Source of the DNA: Bacteroidales bacterium UBA5621
GTDB lineage: Bacteria > Bacteroidota > Bacteroidia > Bacteroidales > VadinHA17
Direction: 5' to 3'
NCBI GenBank assembly: GCA_002424525.1
Contig: DIKJ01000069.1
Span: 1-14,696 of the forward strand
DNA: 14,696 nucleotides
Shown: positions 7,051 through 13,807 of the stretch, one piece after another
Numbering within the stretch: the first letter of the stretch is position 1
How the letters are laid out: each line of letters starts with the position of its first letter
Translations under genes and position numbers: made by a program
The notes under the pieces: model-generated
What the model was told of the DNA's origin: nothing
Databases searched by the model: none
The model's input: only the letters and a program-made list of their open reading frames with translations

Positions 7051-8754
7051 ATGTGTAAAAGTATTTCGTTCCGGATAACATCACTCATTTTCTGTTTCCT
7101 GGCTCTGACATCTGTCCGGCTGTTTTCCCAGAGTATCCCCCACTCTGTTTCCAACACCGGCGTTTACGAGTTCCTGGATGAGCTGGCCAGTGAGCAGGTT
7201 ATAACCATTAATTCCGTTGTCAAACCTTATTCGCGGCTCTTTATCGCACAATGTCTCGAAGAGGCTGACGGAAAGAGGGAGATGCTAAACCGGAGACAGC
7301 AGAGTGAGCTCGATTTCTATATGATGGATTTCGGGAAGGAGCAGGGGGTAAGAAGCTCAGAGCACAGAGCTCCAGCCTTCGCCAAGGCTTCGGCTGGCAG
7401 GCAGGGCACAGGGCAAGAAAATTTGACGGGTGCAGAGGGGTTATGGTTCAATGGTATAAAAGGGCAGAAGAGGATGGATCTGTTTTATTACAGGGATTCG
7501 CTGTTCACTATAACTGTCAATCCGATATTCGGAGGGGAGATCTTTGCAAACTCATCGGGCAATGCCACTTACTGGAGAAATGGGGCAGTGATCGAAGGAT
7601 ATATCGAGAAATGGGGCTTCTATGCTTCCCTGCGGGATAACCACGAGAAACCGTTACTTGGCCTTCCCGGTTACCTTACACAGAGAGAAGGCGGGCATAT
7701 CAAGGGAGGGACCGACTGGAGCGAGATGCAGGGAGGGATCACTTATTCATGGAAATGGGGTAACATCGGGCTTGTGAAAGACAGGGTCAGGTGGGGTAAC
7801 AATTATAACGGAGCCAATATTTTCGGTGGGCACGTTCCCACCTATGTGATGCTGAAACTGCAGGTCACTCCGGCCAAATGGCTCGATTTCAATTATTTTC
7901 ACGGGTGGCTCAATTCCCGTGTGGTCGACAGTGCCCGCTCATACTGGGTAATCAACAGCTACGGGACAGATTACCGTGAGGTTTATCACAAAAAACTCAT
8001 TGCCGCCAACCTGCTCTCAGTTACACCGTTCAGGAACTTCAGGATATCAGCAGGCAACAGTATCGTTTACAGCGACCTCGATTTCTATCCGGGCTACCTG
8101 CTGCCGATACTTTTTTATAAATCGGTCGATCATTCTATCACTTCGGGCATCAATAACATGAACTCACAGATGTTCCTGGATGTGAGTTCACGCCAGATCA
8201 GGCATCTTCATCTTTACGGCTCGATATTCGTCGATGAGCTGGCTGTGAGCAGGATCTCAAAAAAGGATGAGTGGAACTTTCTAAGCTACAAGGCAGGGTT
8301 TCGGCTAAGCAATTATCCCTTTCCGAACCTCTCCCTTACCGGAGAGCTGACATACACCTATCCTCTTGCATTTCAGCATAATGTGACCACCCTTACTTTC
8401 GAGAACAACCTCTACAACATGGGGCATTACCTGAAGGACAACACGCGCGAGTGGTATTTCGCCCTCGATTACCGTCCTGTCAGAACGCTGAATATCACAC
8501 TCTTTTTCACCGATGCAATACGGGGGCCCGATCATACCGCCATCGGAGGGAGCCGGGTCGGCAATCCTCCGCTGGTCTCTGTGGAATGGCAATCTAAGAT
8601 GACCGGCATAAGGGCATCTTACCAGGTGATCAACGATCTCTATATATGGCTCAGCTACACGGGGTCAGAGATTACGGGTGAGGAGGAGTGGAGTCCGGAC
8701 TATTTTTATGGGAAGAAGAGAACTCTGAATACGGGGGTGAGTTTCGGGTTCTAA
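7051..8754 (+). CDS. Wzi-like outer-membrane capsule assembly protein
   Basis: A 567-residue predicted outer-membrane beta-barrel, which I assign to the Bacteroidota capsule-assembly Wzi family; Wzi proteins attach or organise capsular polysaccharide at the outer membrane. A signal peptide fits the ATG at 7051 (hydrophobic core, then RLFSQS, cleavage near 26). Support: a soluble N-terminal part (VYEFLDELASEQ), many alternating aromatic strands, phrases such as RVRWGNNYNGANIFGG and LDFNYFHGWLNS, and a C-terminal phenylalanine in GVSFGF typical of barrels. The downstream sugar transferase and nucleotide-sugar genes support a glycan role. Odd feature: residues about 99-125 (SSEHRAPAFAKASAGRQ and flanks) are encoded by an intergenic-type repeat plus palindrome read in frame. 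That segment is low-complexity and probably a tolerated loop. Family assignment is fairly sure; exact role is inference. Confidence 0.7.
   Translation: MCKSISFRITSLIFCFLALTSVRLFSQSIPHSVSNTGVYEFLDELASEQVITINSVVKPYSRLFIAQCLEEADGKREMLNRRQQSELDFYMMDFGKEQGVRSSEHRAPAFAKASAGRQGTGQENLTGAEGLWFNGIKGQKRMDLFYYRDSLFTITVNPIFGGEIFANSSGNATYWRNGAVIEGYIEKWGFYASLRDNHEKPLLGLPGYLTQREGGHIKGGTDWSEMQGGITYSWKWGNIGLVKDRVRWGNNYNGANIFGGHVPTYVMLKLQVTPAKWLDFNYFHGWLNSRVVDSARSYWVINSYGTDYREVYHKKLIAANLLSVTPFRNFRISAGNSIVYSDLDFYPGYLLPILFYKSVDHSITSGINNMNSQMFLDVSSRQIRHLHLYGSIFVDELAVSRISKKDEWNFLSYKAGFRLSNYPFPNLSLTGELTYTYPLAFQHNVTTLTFENNLYNMGHYLKDNTREWYFALDYRPVRTLNITLFFTDAIRGPDHTAIGGSRVGNPPLVSVEWQSKMTGIRASYQVINDLYIWLSYTGSEITGEEEWSPDYFYGKKRTLNTGVSFGF
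7355..7416 (+). repeat. Intergenic-type repeat embedded in frame in a CDS
   Basis: Inside the Wzi-like gene: CAGAGCA and CAGAGCT (7358-7371), an imperfect palindrome with arms CCAGCC and GGCTGG (7372-7397), then two CAGGGCA units (7402-7415). A 13-mer GCTCAGAGCACAG (7355-7367) also occurs at 5561-5573 after the T9SS gene, and GCACAGGGCAA (7406-7416) also occurs at 5568-5578. Confidence 0.8.
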
Positions 8755-8759
8755 TGACG

Positions 8760-8787
8760 CAGGGCTCAGGGCGCAGAGCGCAGGGCG
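8760..8787 (+). repeat. 7-nt tandem repeats, CAGRGCN type
   Basis: Four consecutive 7-nt units just after the Wzi-like stop codon: CAGGGCT, CAGGGCG, CAGAGCG, CAGGGCG. The 12-mer CAGGGCTCAGGG is identical to 5550-5561. Confidence 0.85.
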
Positions 8788-8826
8788 CAGATGCGTTACA
8801 CCGTTGTGTCACTGTGCCTAAACAGT

Positions 8827-8841
8827 ATTGTTAATAACAAT
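8827..8841. promoter_or_regulatory. Perfect inverted repeat, possible operator
   Basis: ATTGTTA-A-TAACAAT is a perfect 7-bp dyad around one base, lying just upstream of the putative -33 element of the sugar transferase gene. It could be an operator site. AT-rich dyads also arise by chance and no regulator gene is nearby. Confidence 0.25.
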
Positions 8842-8861
8842 CTCAGTTATTAAAAAACCTT

Positions 8862-8890
8862 TTTGCGAAATTTTCGTTACTTTATGGTTG
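8862..8890 (+). promoter_or_regulatory. Probable promoter of the sugar transferase
   Basis: TTTG at 8862-8865, a 17-nt spacer, then TATGGTTG at 8883-8890, one base off TAnnTTTG. The start codon at 8917 follows 26 nt later. Confidence 0.35.
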
Positions 8891-8916
8891 GAAATGCGTT
8901 GCATAAAACCTGATGC

Positions 8917-10464
8917 ATGAAAGTCGCAAGATTCAGAGCAATTACTTTAGCCGCCGATGTCGTTTTACTTACGATATCATTCCTCATCATGGCATGGATC
9001 AAGCCTTCGGGCCTGAAATCCTATGTGCCGTCGCACAGCTTATTCTTTATCATACTGGTTGTTATCTGGATTATCGTTTCGCTGATCAACGGTAAGATGC
9101 ACCGGGGAAAGATCATCAATTTCACCTCGCTTGTTTACCGGGTGATAAGCAGTAATATAATAGCTTTATCGGTCACCGCACTTCTGATGTATACCTTCAG
9201 GGATTATGAATATTCACGGACGGTCGTACTCGGGACAGCCTTGCTGACAACTATTTTCGAGCTTTTTGCCGGATCTGTCTTTGTTGCATACAAGAAGGCT
9301 TCAGCCCATGAATACGGTGATTTTTCAAGGAGCTACCGGCAACGGAAGCCGACCGAAAGGGAGCTCGTGCGTCAGACCAACGGTAAGAATCACTGTAACG
9401 GATCCGCATTTGTCGCCGGACATGAACTGGTCGAATCGATAAAGAGGGAGTGCGGTTCAGAGATGAGCGACGCCGTGATCAGAATGGCCGGGGACAGGCT
9501 GTCGGGGAGCACGGCAGTACTGTCGACAACAACCCTCTTCAACATAAGAAACCTTCCGTGCGACCGGTATGATTATTTAATAAACCTCCACAGGATAAAC
9601 GACATAAAGAATATCAACGAGTTCCTCGATTCCATCAACAGGAAGCTTGAGATGAACGGATCTTTCCTGGTCTGCGTGGAGACGAAAGACCAGCGCAAGG
9701 CAAGGATACTTAAAAAATATCCACCGGTATTGAATTATATCTACTATTCCTTCGACTTCATAATTAAGCGTGTTCTTCCCAAGCTAAAGTTCACCCGTCC
9801 GCTCTATACCTTCCTTACGGGAGGAAACAGTGCAGTCATTTCGCGTGCCGAAGCCCTGGGGCGTATCTGCAGGGCAGGATTTAAAATAGGTCAGGAATCA
9901 TTTATCGGTAACCTCTTGTGTATCGAGTCGGTCAAATACCGCGACCCGATACCTGTGAATGAGAATATTTACGGTCCTATGATCGCTCTGCCGCGTATTG
10001 GGAAGGGTGGGTTCATCGTCAAGGTGTACAAGCTTCGCACCATGCATCCCTATTCGGAGTATATACAGGACTATGTCTATAATATGCATAAGCTTCAGAA
10101 CGGTGGCAAGTTCATGAATGATTTCCGTGTAACGTCGTGGGGTGCTATCTGCAGGCGGGTATGGCTCGATGAACTGCCGATGCTCATCAACCTGTTCAAG
10201 GGCAACATGAAGCTTGTTGGGGTAAGGCCACTCAGCAGGCAGTACTTTGATCTTTACGGCAAGGAGTTGCGGAACAGGAGGGTTAAATACAAGCCCGGCC
10301 TCATACCGCCTTTCTATGCCGATCTTCCGGAAGATCTTGATGAGATACAGTCATCCGAGCTCAGGTATCTCGATTCCTACGACCGTCGACCGTTTCTCAC
10401 CGATTTCCGCTATTTCTGGAAATCGACCTGGAACATACTGTTCGGGAACGTGAGGAGTAACTGA
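8917..10464 (+). CDS. Membrane sugar transferase (phosphoglycosyl transferase)
   Basis: A 515-residue inner-membrane protein predicted to transfer a sugar phosphate to the undecaprenyl-phosphate carrier, the first step of a surface glycan. Four membrane helices occupy about 8-28, 41-58, 76-93 and 103-124. The C-terminal catalytic part (about 355-515) has the bacterial sugar-transferase signatures YKLRTM (371-376), LDELP with the catalytic Asp-Glu pair at 418-419, and VGVRPL (434-439; usually VGPRP). Unusually, residues about 185-345 do not show the normal re-entrant membrane anchor. They read like the second half of a SAM-methyltransferase fold: INLHRINDIKNINEF, LEMNGSFLVCVETK, then EALGRICRAGF. 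The SAM-binding glycine motif is absent, so this part is probably non-catalytic. I recall this architecture from other Bacteroidales sugar transferases. Ends 6 nt from the convergent mutarotase stop. Confidence 0.85.
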   Translation: MKVARFRAITLAADVVLLTISFLIMAWIKPSGLKSYVPSHSLFFIILVVIWIIVSLINGKMHRGKIINFTSLVYRVISSNIIALSVTALLMYTFRDYEYSRTVVLGTALLTTIFELFAGSVFVAYKKASAHEYGDFSRSYRQRKPTERELVRQTNGKNHCNGSAFVAGHELVESIKRECGSEMSDAVIRMAGDRLSGSTAVLSTTTLFNIRNLPCDRYDYLINLHRINDIKNINEFLDSINRKLEMNGSFLVCVETKDQRKARILKKYPPVLNYIYYSFDFIIKRVLPKLKFTRPLYTFLTGGNSAVISRAEALGRICRAGFKIGQESFIGNLLCIESVKYRDPIPVNENIYGPMIALPRIGKGGFIVKVYKLRTMHPYSEYIQDYVYNMHKLQNGGKFMNDFRVTSWGAICRRVWLDELPMLINLFKGNMKLVGVRPLSRQYFDLYGKELRNRRVKYKPGLIPPFYADLPEDLDEIQSSELRYLDSYDRRPFLTDFRYFWKSTWNILFGNVRSN

Positions 10465-10470
10465 CCGCCG

Positions 10471-10848
10471 CTATTTATCCAGGACGAATATCCTCTCCAC
10501 CAGTTCCCATTTCTCAGGTGTGGCCGCTTTTGCTCCTGCCTGCTGGAATGCAGAAACGTACTCCTCCCACTCTTTCTGCATGGGCTTTCCGGCCAGCACC
10601 TTCATGGCTTTGTCGTGGTCAAAGTCCGGAACAGTGTCCATAATCATAAAGGCTGTATTGCCGCTGAGCCAGATCTCCATATCGAGGATACCGACCTCCC
10701 TGATACCCCTGATGATCTCAGGCCACACCCTGCCGGGTTTATGCACCTCCTTGTATTTTTCAATCAGTTCCCTGTCGTTTTGCAGGTTCAGGACCTTGCA
10801 GTAACGTTTGATTTCTGGAGTTTTTGTTGTTTTTAAATATCCTTTCAT
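10471..10848 (-). CDS. rhaM: L-rhamnose/L-fucose mutarotase family protein
   Basis: A 125-residue protein of the L-rhamnose mutarotase family (dimeric alpha/beta-barrel), which interconverts alpha and beta anomers of a 6-deoxy-sugar in the cytoplasm. Family features: RYCKVLNLQNDRELIEKY, H36 in EVHKPGRVWPEI (aligned with the active-site histidine of E. coli RhaM), GILDMEIWLSGNTAFMIM, and the C-terminal pattern KWELVERIFVLDK. It is about 20 residues longer than E. coli RhaM, mostly at the N-terminus (MKGYLKTTKTPEIK). No rhamnose catabolic genes are near; beside gmd and fcl the substrate could equally be L-fucose. It is transcribed alone, opposite to its neighbours, from a possible -7 box at 10932-10939. 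Family is secure, substrate is not, so the symbol denotes the family. Confidence 0.85.
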   Translation of the reverse strand: MKGYLKTTKTPEIKRYCKVLNLQNDRELIEKYKEVHKPGRVWPEIIRGIREVGILDMEIWLSGNTAFMIMDTVPDFDHDKAMKVLAGKPMQKEWEEYVSAFQQAGAKAATPEKWELVERIFVLDK

Positions 10849-10931
10849 GTTTTTCTGTTATTGACTTAAGTTTAAATCTGTTGTCAGGAGCTCTGAATCC
10901 CTGACTGCTAAGAGCGCAAAGGATTTTTCCT

Positions 10932-10939
10932 CAAATTTA
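10932..10939 (-). promoter_or_regulatory. Possible -7 box for the mutarotase gene
   Basis: On the minus strand TAAATTTG matches TAnnTTTG. It lies ~84 nt upstream of the start codon. No -33 element is seen at normal distance; the region is AT-rich, so chance is possible. Confidence 0.3.
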
Positions 10940-10951
10940 AGAATATTGAAC

Positions 10952-10985
10952 GTTACTTTCTTTGTCTTGATACAAAGAAAGTAAC
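10952..10985. repeat. 13-bp perfect hairpin
   Basis: GTTACTTTCTTTG (10952-10964) and CAAAGAAAGTAAC (10973-10985) are perfect inverted copies around the 8-nt loop TCTTGATA. CAAAGAAAG recurs right after at 10986-10994. I recall this kind of sequence as a dispersed repeat in Bacteroidota; copy number here is unknown. Confidence 0.85.
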
Positions 10986-11000
10986 CAAAGAAAGATCAAG

Positions 11001-11150
11001 GCTGCAGATAATTTTGGGGCGGCTGTTTATGAGCTTGCCCACGCAATACAACTCCCCTTCGCTCTGCTCAGGGTCAAACAGTATTGCTTACTTCTGGCCA
11101 TCGCAGCAAGCTCCTAAACAGCCGCTTAATCCCAAAATTCTCTGAGGCCG
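11001..11150. repeat. Large nested palindromic element
   Basis: A 150-nt imperfect inverted repeat. GCGGCTGTTTATGAGCTTGC (11019-11038) pairs with 11106-11125 at 19 of 20 positions. Outside that, AATTTTGGG (11010-11018) pairs exactly with CCCAAAATT (11131-11139). Inside, GCAATAC (11043-11049) pairs exactly with GTATTGC (11081-11087). The innermost loop (11055-11073) has CCCT/AGGG ends. No transposase is encoded. Together with the adjacent 13-bp hairpin it fills most of the 430-nt gap between the mutarotase and the fusion gene; the rest of that gap holds no gene. Confidence 0.85.
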
Positions 11151-11235
11151 TTTTAAATCCATAAATAATCAGGCATCCGAGATTTTTAATCTGACACGTG
11201 CGAGGACTACCCGGAAATGTTGTTTTAAAAACGGT

Positions 11236-11243
11236 TATATTTG
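11236..11243 (+). promoter_or_regulatory. Bacteroidota-type -7 box for the fusion gene
   Basis: TATATTTG matches TAnnTTTG exactly, 35 nt before the ATG at 11279. A good -33 element is not apparent. Confidence 0.5.
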
Positions 11244-11278
11244 CTTTAGCCAAATAAAAATTCATTAATGGTAAAAAA

Positions 11279-12439
11279 ATGACCGAAAGAAAAAAGAAGA
11301 TCTTCGTTTCCGGTTGTTTCGACATGCTTCATTCGGGCCATATCGCTTTTCTTCAGGAGGCCTCCGGATACGGGGACCTGTATGTGGGTCTCGGCTCCGA
11401 CAGAACCATACGCGAGCTGAAAGGAAGGGAGACGATCAACTCGGAAGAGGAGCGTGTTTACATCCTTAACTCACTTGCATGCGTCCATAAGGCAGCCGTC
11501 AACCGGGGAAGCGGACTGATGGATTTCCTCGAGGATATCAGGTTGCTGAAACCTGATGTTTTCATAGTGAACGAGGACGGACACTCTCCTGAAAAAGTGG
11601 AGCTATGCAGGGACCTGGGCATTGAATACAAGGTGCTGAAACGAATACCCCATGCCAGCCTACCTCCCCGGACAACCACCGCACTGCGGGCCGTGAAGCC
11701 GATGCCTTACAGGATCGATATCGCCGGCACGTGGATCGACCAGCCTTATGTTTCGAAGTACCACCCCGGCTCTGCCATCACCGCGTCAATAGAGCCTACA
11801 ATAGAGTTTAACGAACGCTCCGGGATGGCCACCTCCACACGCAAAAAAGCGATTGAGCTGTGGAACGACCATCTCCCCCTTGAGAAACCCGAGAAGCTTG
11901 CAAAAACATTGTTCAGATATGATAACGATCCGGGTACGAAAGAGGTGAGCGGGTCGCAGGATTCCATAGGCATCACGATGCCGGGTATCAATAAGTTCCA
12001 TTACGAGAAAGGCGAATACTGGCCCTCAAAATTTGAAACAATCTCCGATATCGGCACTCTGCGATGGCTCGAGGAGAGGCTGTTCATGCTTACACTGTGG
12101 CCGAGGCCTGAGAATTACCAGGTGCTTAAGAATACTCATATCAACACCACCAACGTAAGAAAGCTTGCCGGAGCGGCTGAGGTTGCATGGGAAGGACTTA
12201 AAGCAAAAGATATCAAGGTCTTCACCAGGGGATTCAACGAATCATTCAATTCCCAGGTACGCATGTTCCCTGATATGATGAACAGCGATATCGAAAAGAT
12301 CATCGGACAGTACAGGGATACCGCCCTGGCGTGGAAGCTGTCAGGTGCCGGGGGCGGCGGATATCTTATCCTTATCAGCGAGAAAGAGATACCCAACGCT
12401 TTCAGGATCAGGATAAGGGTCAAGGATCTGGGGTTGTAG
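11279..12439 (+). CDS. Nucleotidyltransferase / GHMP-kinase-like fusion
   Basis: A 386-residue, two-domain protein likely to activate a sugar. Residues 1-140 are a cytidylyltransferase-like nucleotidyltransferase: GCFDMLHSGH with the HxGH nucleotide-binding motif at 18-21, and RTTT at 131-134 near the domain end. Residues 141-386 are related to GHMP sugar kinases such as heptose-7-phosphate kinase: RIDIAGTWIDQPY (from 145), GMATST (182-187) as a likely degenerate form of the GLGSS phosphate loop, SGSQD (Q227-D228), and GAGGGG (356-361). Only about 30 residues separate the first and second kinase motifs, well short of the usual spacing, so the kinase half is compact and may differ in activity. 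The order is opposite to HldE, which has a different (ribokinase-type) kinase fused to a nucleotidyltransferase. I recall this fusion in other Bacteroidota as an uncharacterised cytidyltransferase-like protein. It precedes gmd and fcl on the same strand. Substrate unknown. Confidence 0.75.
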   Translation: MTERKKKIFVSGCFDMLHSGHIAFLQEASGYGDLYVGLGSDRTIRELKGRETINSEEERVYILNSLACVHKAAVNRGSGLMDFLEDIRLLKPDVFIVNEDGHSPEKVELCRDLGIEYKVLKRIPHASLPPRTTTALRAVKPMPYRIDIAGTWIDQPYVSKYHPGSAITASIEPTIEFNERSGMATSTRKKAIELWNDHLPLEKPEKLAKTLFRYDNDPGTKEVSGSQDSIGITMPGINKFHYEKGEYWPSKFETISDIGTLRWLEERLFMLTLWPRPENYQVLKNTHINTTNVRKLAGAAEVAWEGLKAKDIKVFTRGFNESFNSQVRMFPDMMNSDIEKIIGQYRDTALAWKLSGAGGGGYLILISEKEIPNAFRIRIRVKDLGL

Positions 12440-12537
12440 ACTCCCGCCGCCGATCTTTCCGCCTCAGTGCAGATACTCAGGCGAAGCAATCGCGACGTCA
12501 CCCTGAAAAGGGGGCACAGGAGTTAAACAAAAATATG

Positions 12538-12545
12538 TTACTTTG
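12538..12545 (+). promoter_or_regulatory. Weak -7-like box before gmd
   Basis: TTACTTTG is one base off TAnnTTTG, 26 nt before the gmd start. The 132-nt gap before gmd could therefore hold a separate promoter, or gmd may be read through from the fusion gene. Confidence 0.25.
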
Positions 12546-12571
12546 CATCAAACAGTTGAAATATTAAAATA

Positions 12572-13729
12572 ATGGCAAAAACAGCTTTAATAACCGGCGT
12601 CACCGGGCAGGATGGAGCTTACCTGGCGGAATACCTCCTGAAGAAGGGATATATAGTACACGGAATAAAACGACGTAGTTCCCTCTTCAACACCGAACGT
12701 GTCGATCATCTTTACCAGGATCCTCACGTGGAGAAAAGGGATTTCATACTCCATTACGGGGATCTAACTGACTCGATGAACCTTACCGGCATTATTCATG
12801 ACGTCATGCCCGATGAGATCTACAACCTCGCGGCCATGAGTCATGTTAAAGTGAGCTTCGACACTCCCGAGTACACTGCCAATGCCGACGGACTGGGGAC
12901 CCTCCGAATCCTTGAGTCCGTCAGACTGCTTGGCCTTGTTCAGAAAACAAGGATATACCAGGCCTCCACGAGCGAGCTGTACGGACTTGTCCAGGAGGTG
13001 CCGCAGACTGAAAAAACACCATTTTACCCGAGAAGCCCTTACGGTGTCGCAAAGCTCTATGCCTACTGGATAACAGTCAATTACCGCGAGGCTTACGGCC
13101 TGCACGCGAGCAACGGTATTCTTTTCAACCATGAGTCGCCGATACGGGGAGAGACGTTCGTTACAAGAAAGATTTCGCGTGCAATGGCAAGGATCGCGCT
13201 TGGCATGCAGAACACCCTCTTCATGGGAAACCTGTCGTCGAAGCGTGACTGGGGCCATGCGAAGGATTATATCAAAGCCATGTACCTTATCCTTCAGCAG
13301 GATAAACCTGATGATTATGTCATCGCAACAGGAGTAACAACTTCTATAAGGGAGTTCATTCACAAAACATTCGCCGCCGCGGGTATCAATATCAGTTTTT
13401 CGGGAGAGAAAGAGGATGAAGAGGGAAGGATCGCTGATATTGATGAAACTAAGTTCAGTGAAGTAGTCGGGAAGGAGTTTCTGGGAGCGATGAAGAACAG
13501 GATGTCGTCTGATCCGGTAGTTGTTAAGATCGACAGAAACTATTTCAGGCCCACAGAGGTGGATCTGCTCATCGGTGACGCCACCAAGGCGCGGACACAG
13601 CTTGGCTGGGTGCCGGAGTATGATCTGGACGGACTGATAGACGACATGATCACCTCAGATATACAGCTGATGAAGAAGGAGTTCCACATAAAGAACGGGG
13701 GGTTCAAGACATTTAATTATTTCGAATGA
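12572..13729 (+). CDS. gmd: GDP-mannose 4,6-dehydratase
   Basis: A 385-residue short-chain dehydrogenase/reductase that converts GDP-D-mannose to GDP-4-keto-6-deoxy-D-mannose, the precursor of GDP-L-fucose, GDP-rhamnose and related sugars; cytoplasmic, NADP-dependent. The NADP-binding motif TGVTGQDG sits at residues 8-15, followed by KRRSS (cofactor phosphate binding). The catalytic group is T133, E135 (STSELYG), Y157 and K161 (YGVAK), each one position later than in E. coli Gmd. [19 protein letters not shown] and RDWGHAKDY are hallmark Gmd segments. It is slightly longer than E. coli Gmd (373), with an acidic loop around [15 protein letters not shown] that I also associate with Bacteroidota versions. 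The start follows AATA with no strong Shine-Dalgarno. It is followed 78 nt later by fcl, the next pathway step. Confidence 0.97.
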   Translation: MAKTALITGVTGQDGAYLAEYLLKKGYIVHGIKRRSSLFNTERVDHLYQDPHVEKRDFILHYGDLTDSMNLTGIIHDVMPDEIYNLAAMSHVKVSFDTPEYTANADGLGTLRILESVRLLGLVQKTRIYQASTSELYGLVQEVPQTEKTPFYPRSPYGVAKLYAYWITVNYREAYGLHASNGILFNHESPIRGETFVTRKISRAMARIALGMQNTLFMGNLSSKRDWGHAKDYIKAMYLILQQDKPDDYVIATGVTTSIREFIHKTFAAAGINISFSGEKEDEEGRIADIDETKFSEVVGKEFLGAMKNRMSSDPVVVKIDRNYFRPTEVDLLIGDATKARTQLGWVPEYDLDGLIDDMITSDIQLMKKEFHIKNGGFKTFNYFE

Positions 13730-13763
13730 TACCGTGGATATATGGTTTTTTAAATAATCCTGA

Positions 13764-13784
13764 GTTGCTCGTTGCTGGTTGCTG
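13764..13784 (+). repeat. Three 7-nt tandem units between gmd and fcl
   Basis: GTTGCTC, GTTGCTG, GTTGCTG in tandem, followed by GTTAATA. The unit sequence differs from the other repeats in the window but the 7-bp period is the same. Confidence 0.8.
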
Positions 13785-13807
13785 GTTAATAAAAAAATTG
13801 TTATAAA

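Noticed and set aside
10951..11150. Insertion sequence
   Set aside because: Inverted repeats are present but there is no transposase frame and no visible target-site duplication.
12764..13363. 199-residue open frame on the minus strand inside gmd
   Set aside because: It lies entirely antisense to a well-supported gmd with all catalytic residues and reads as low-quality protein; a shadow of gmd codon bias.
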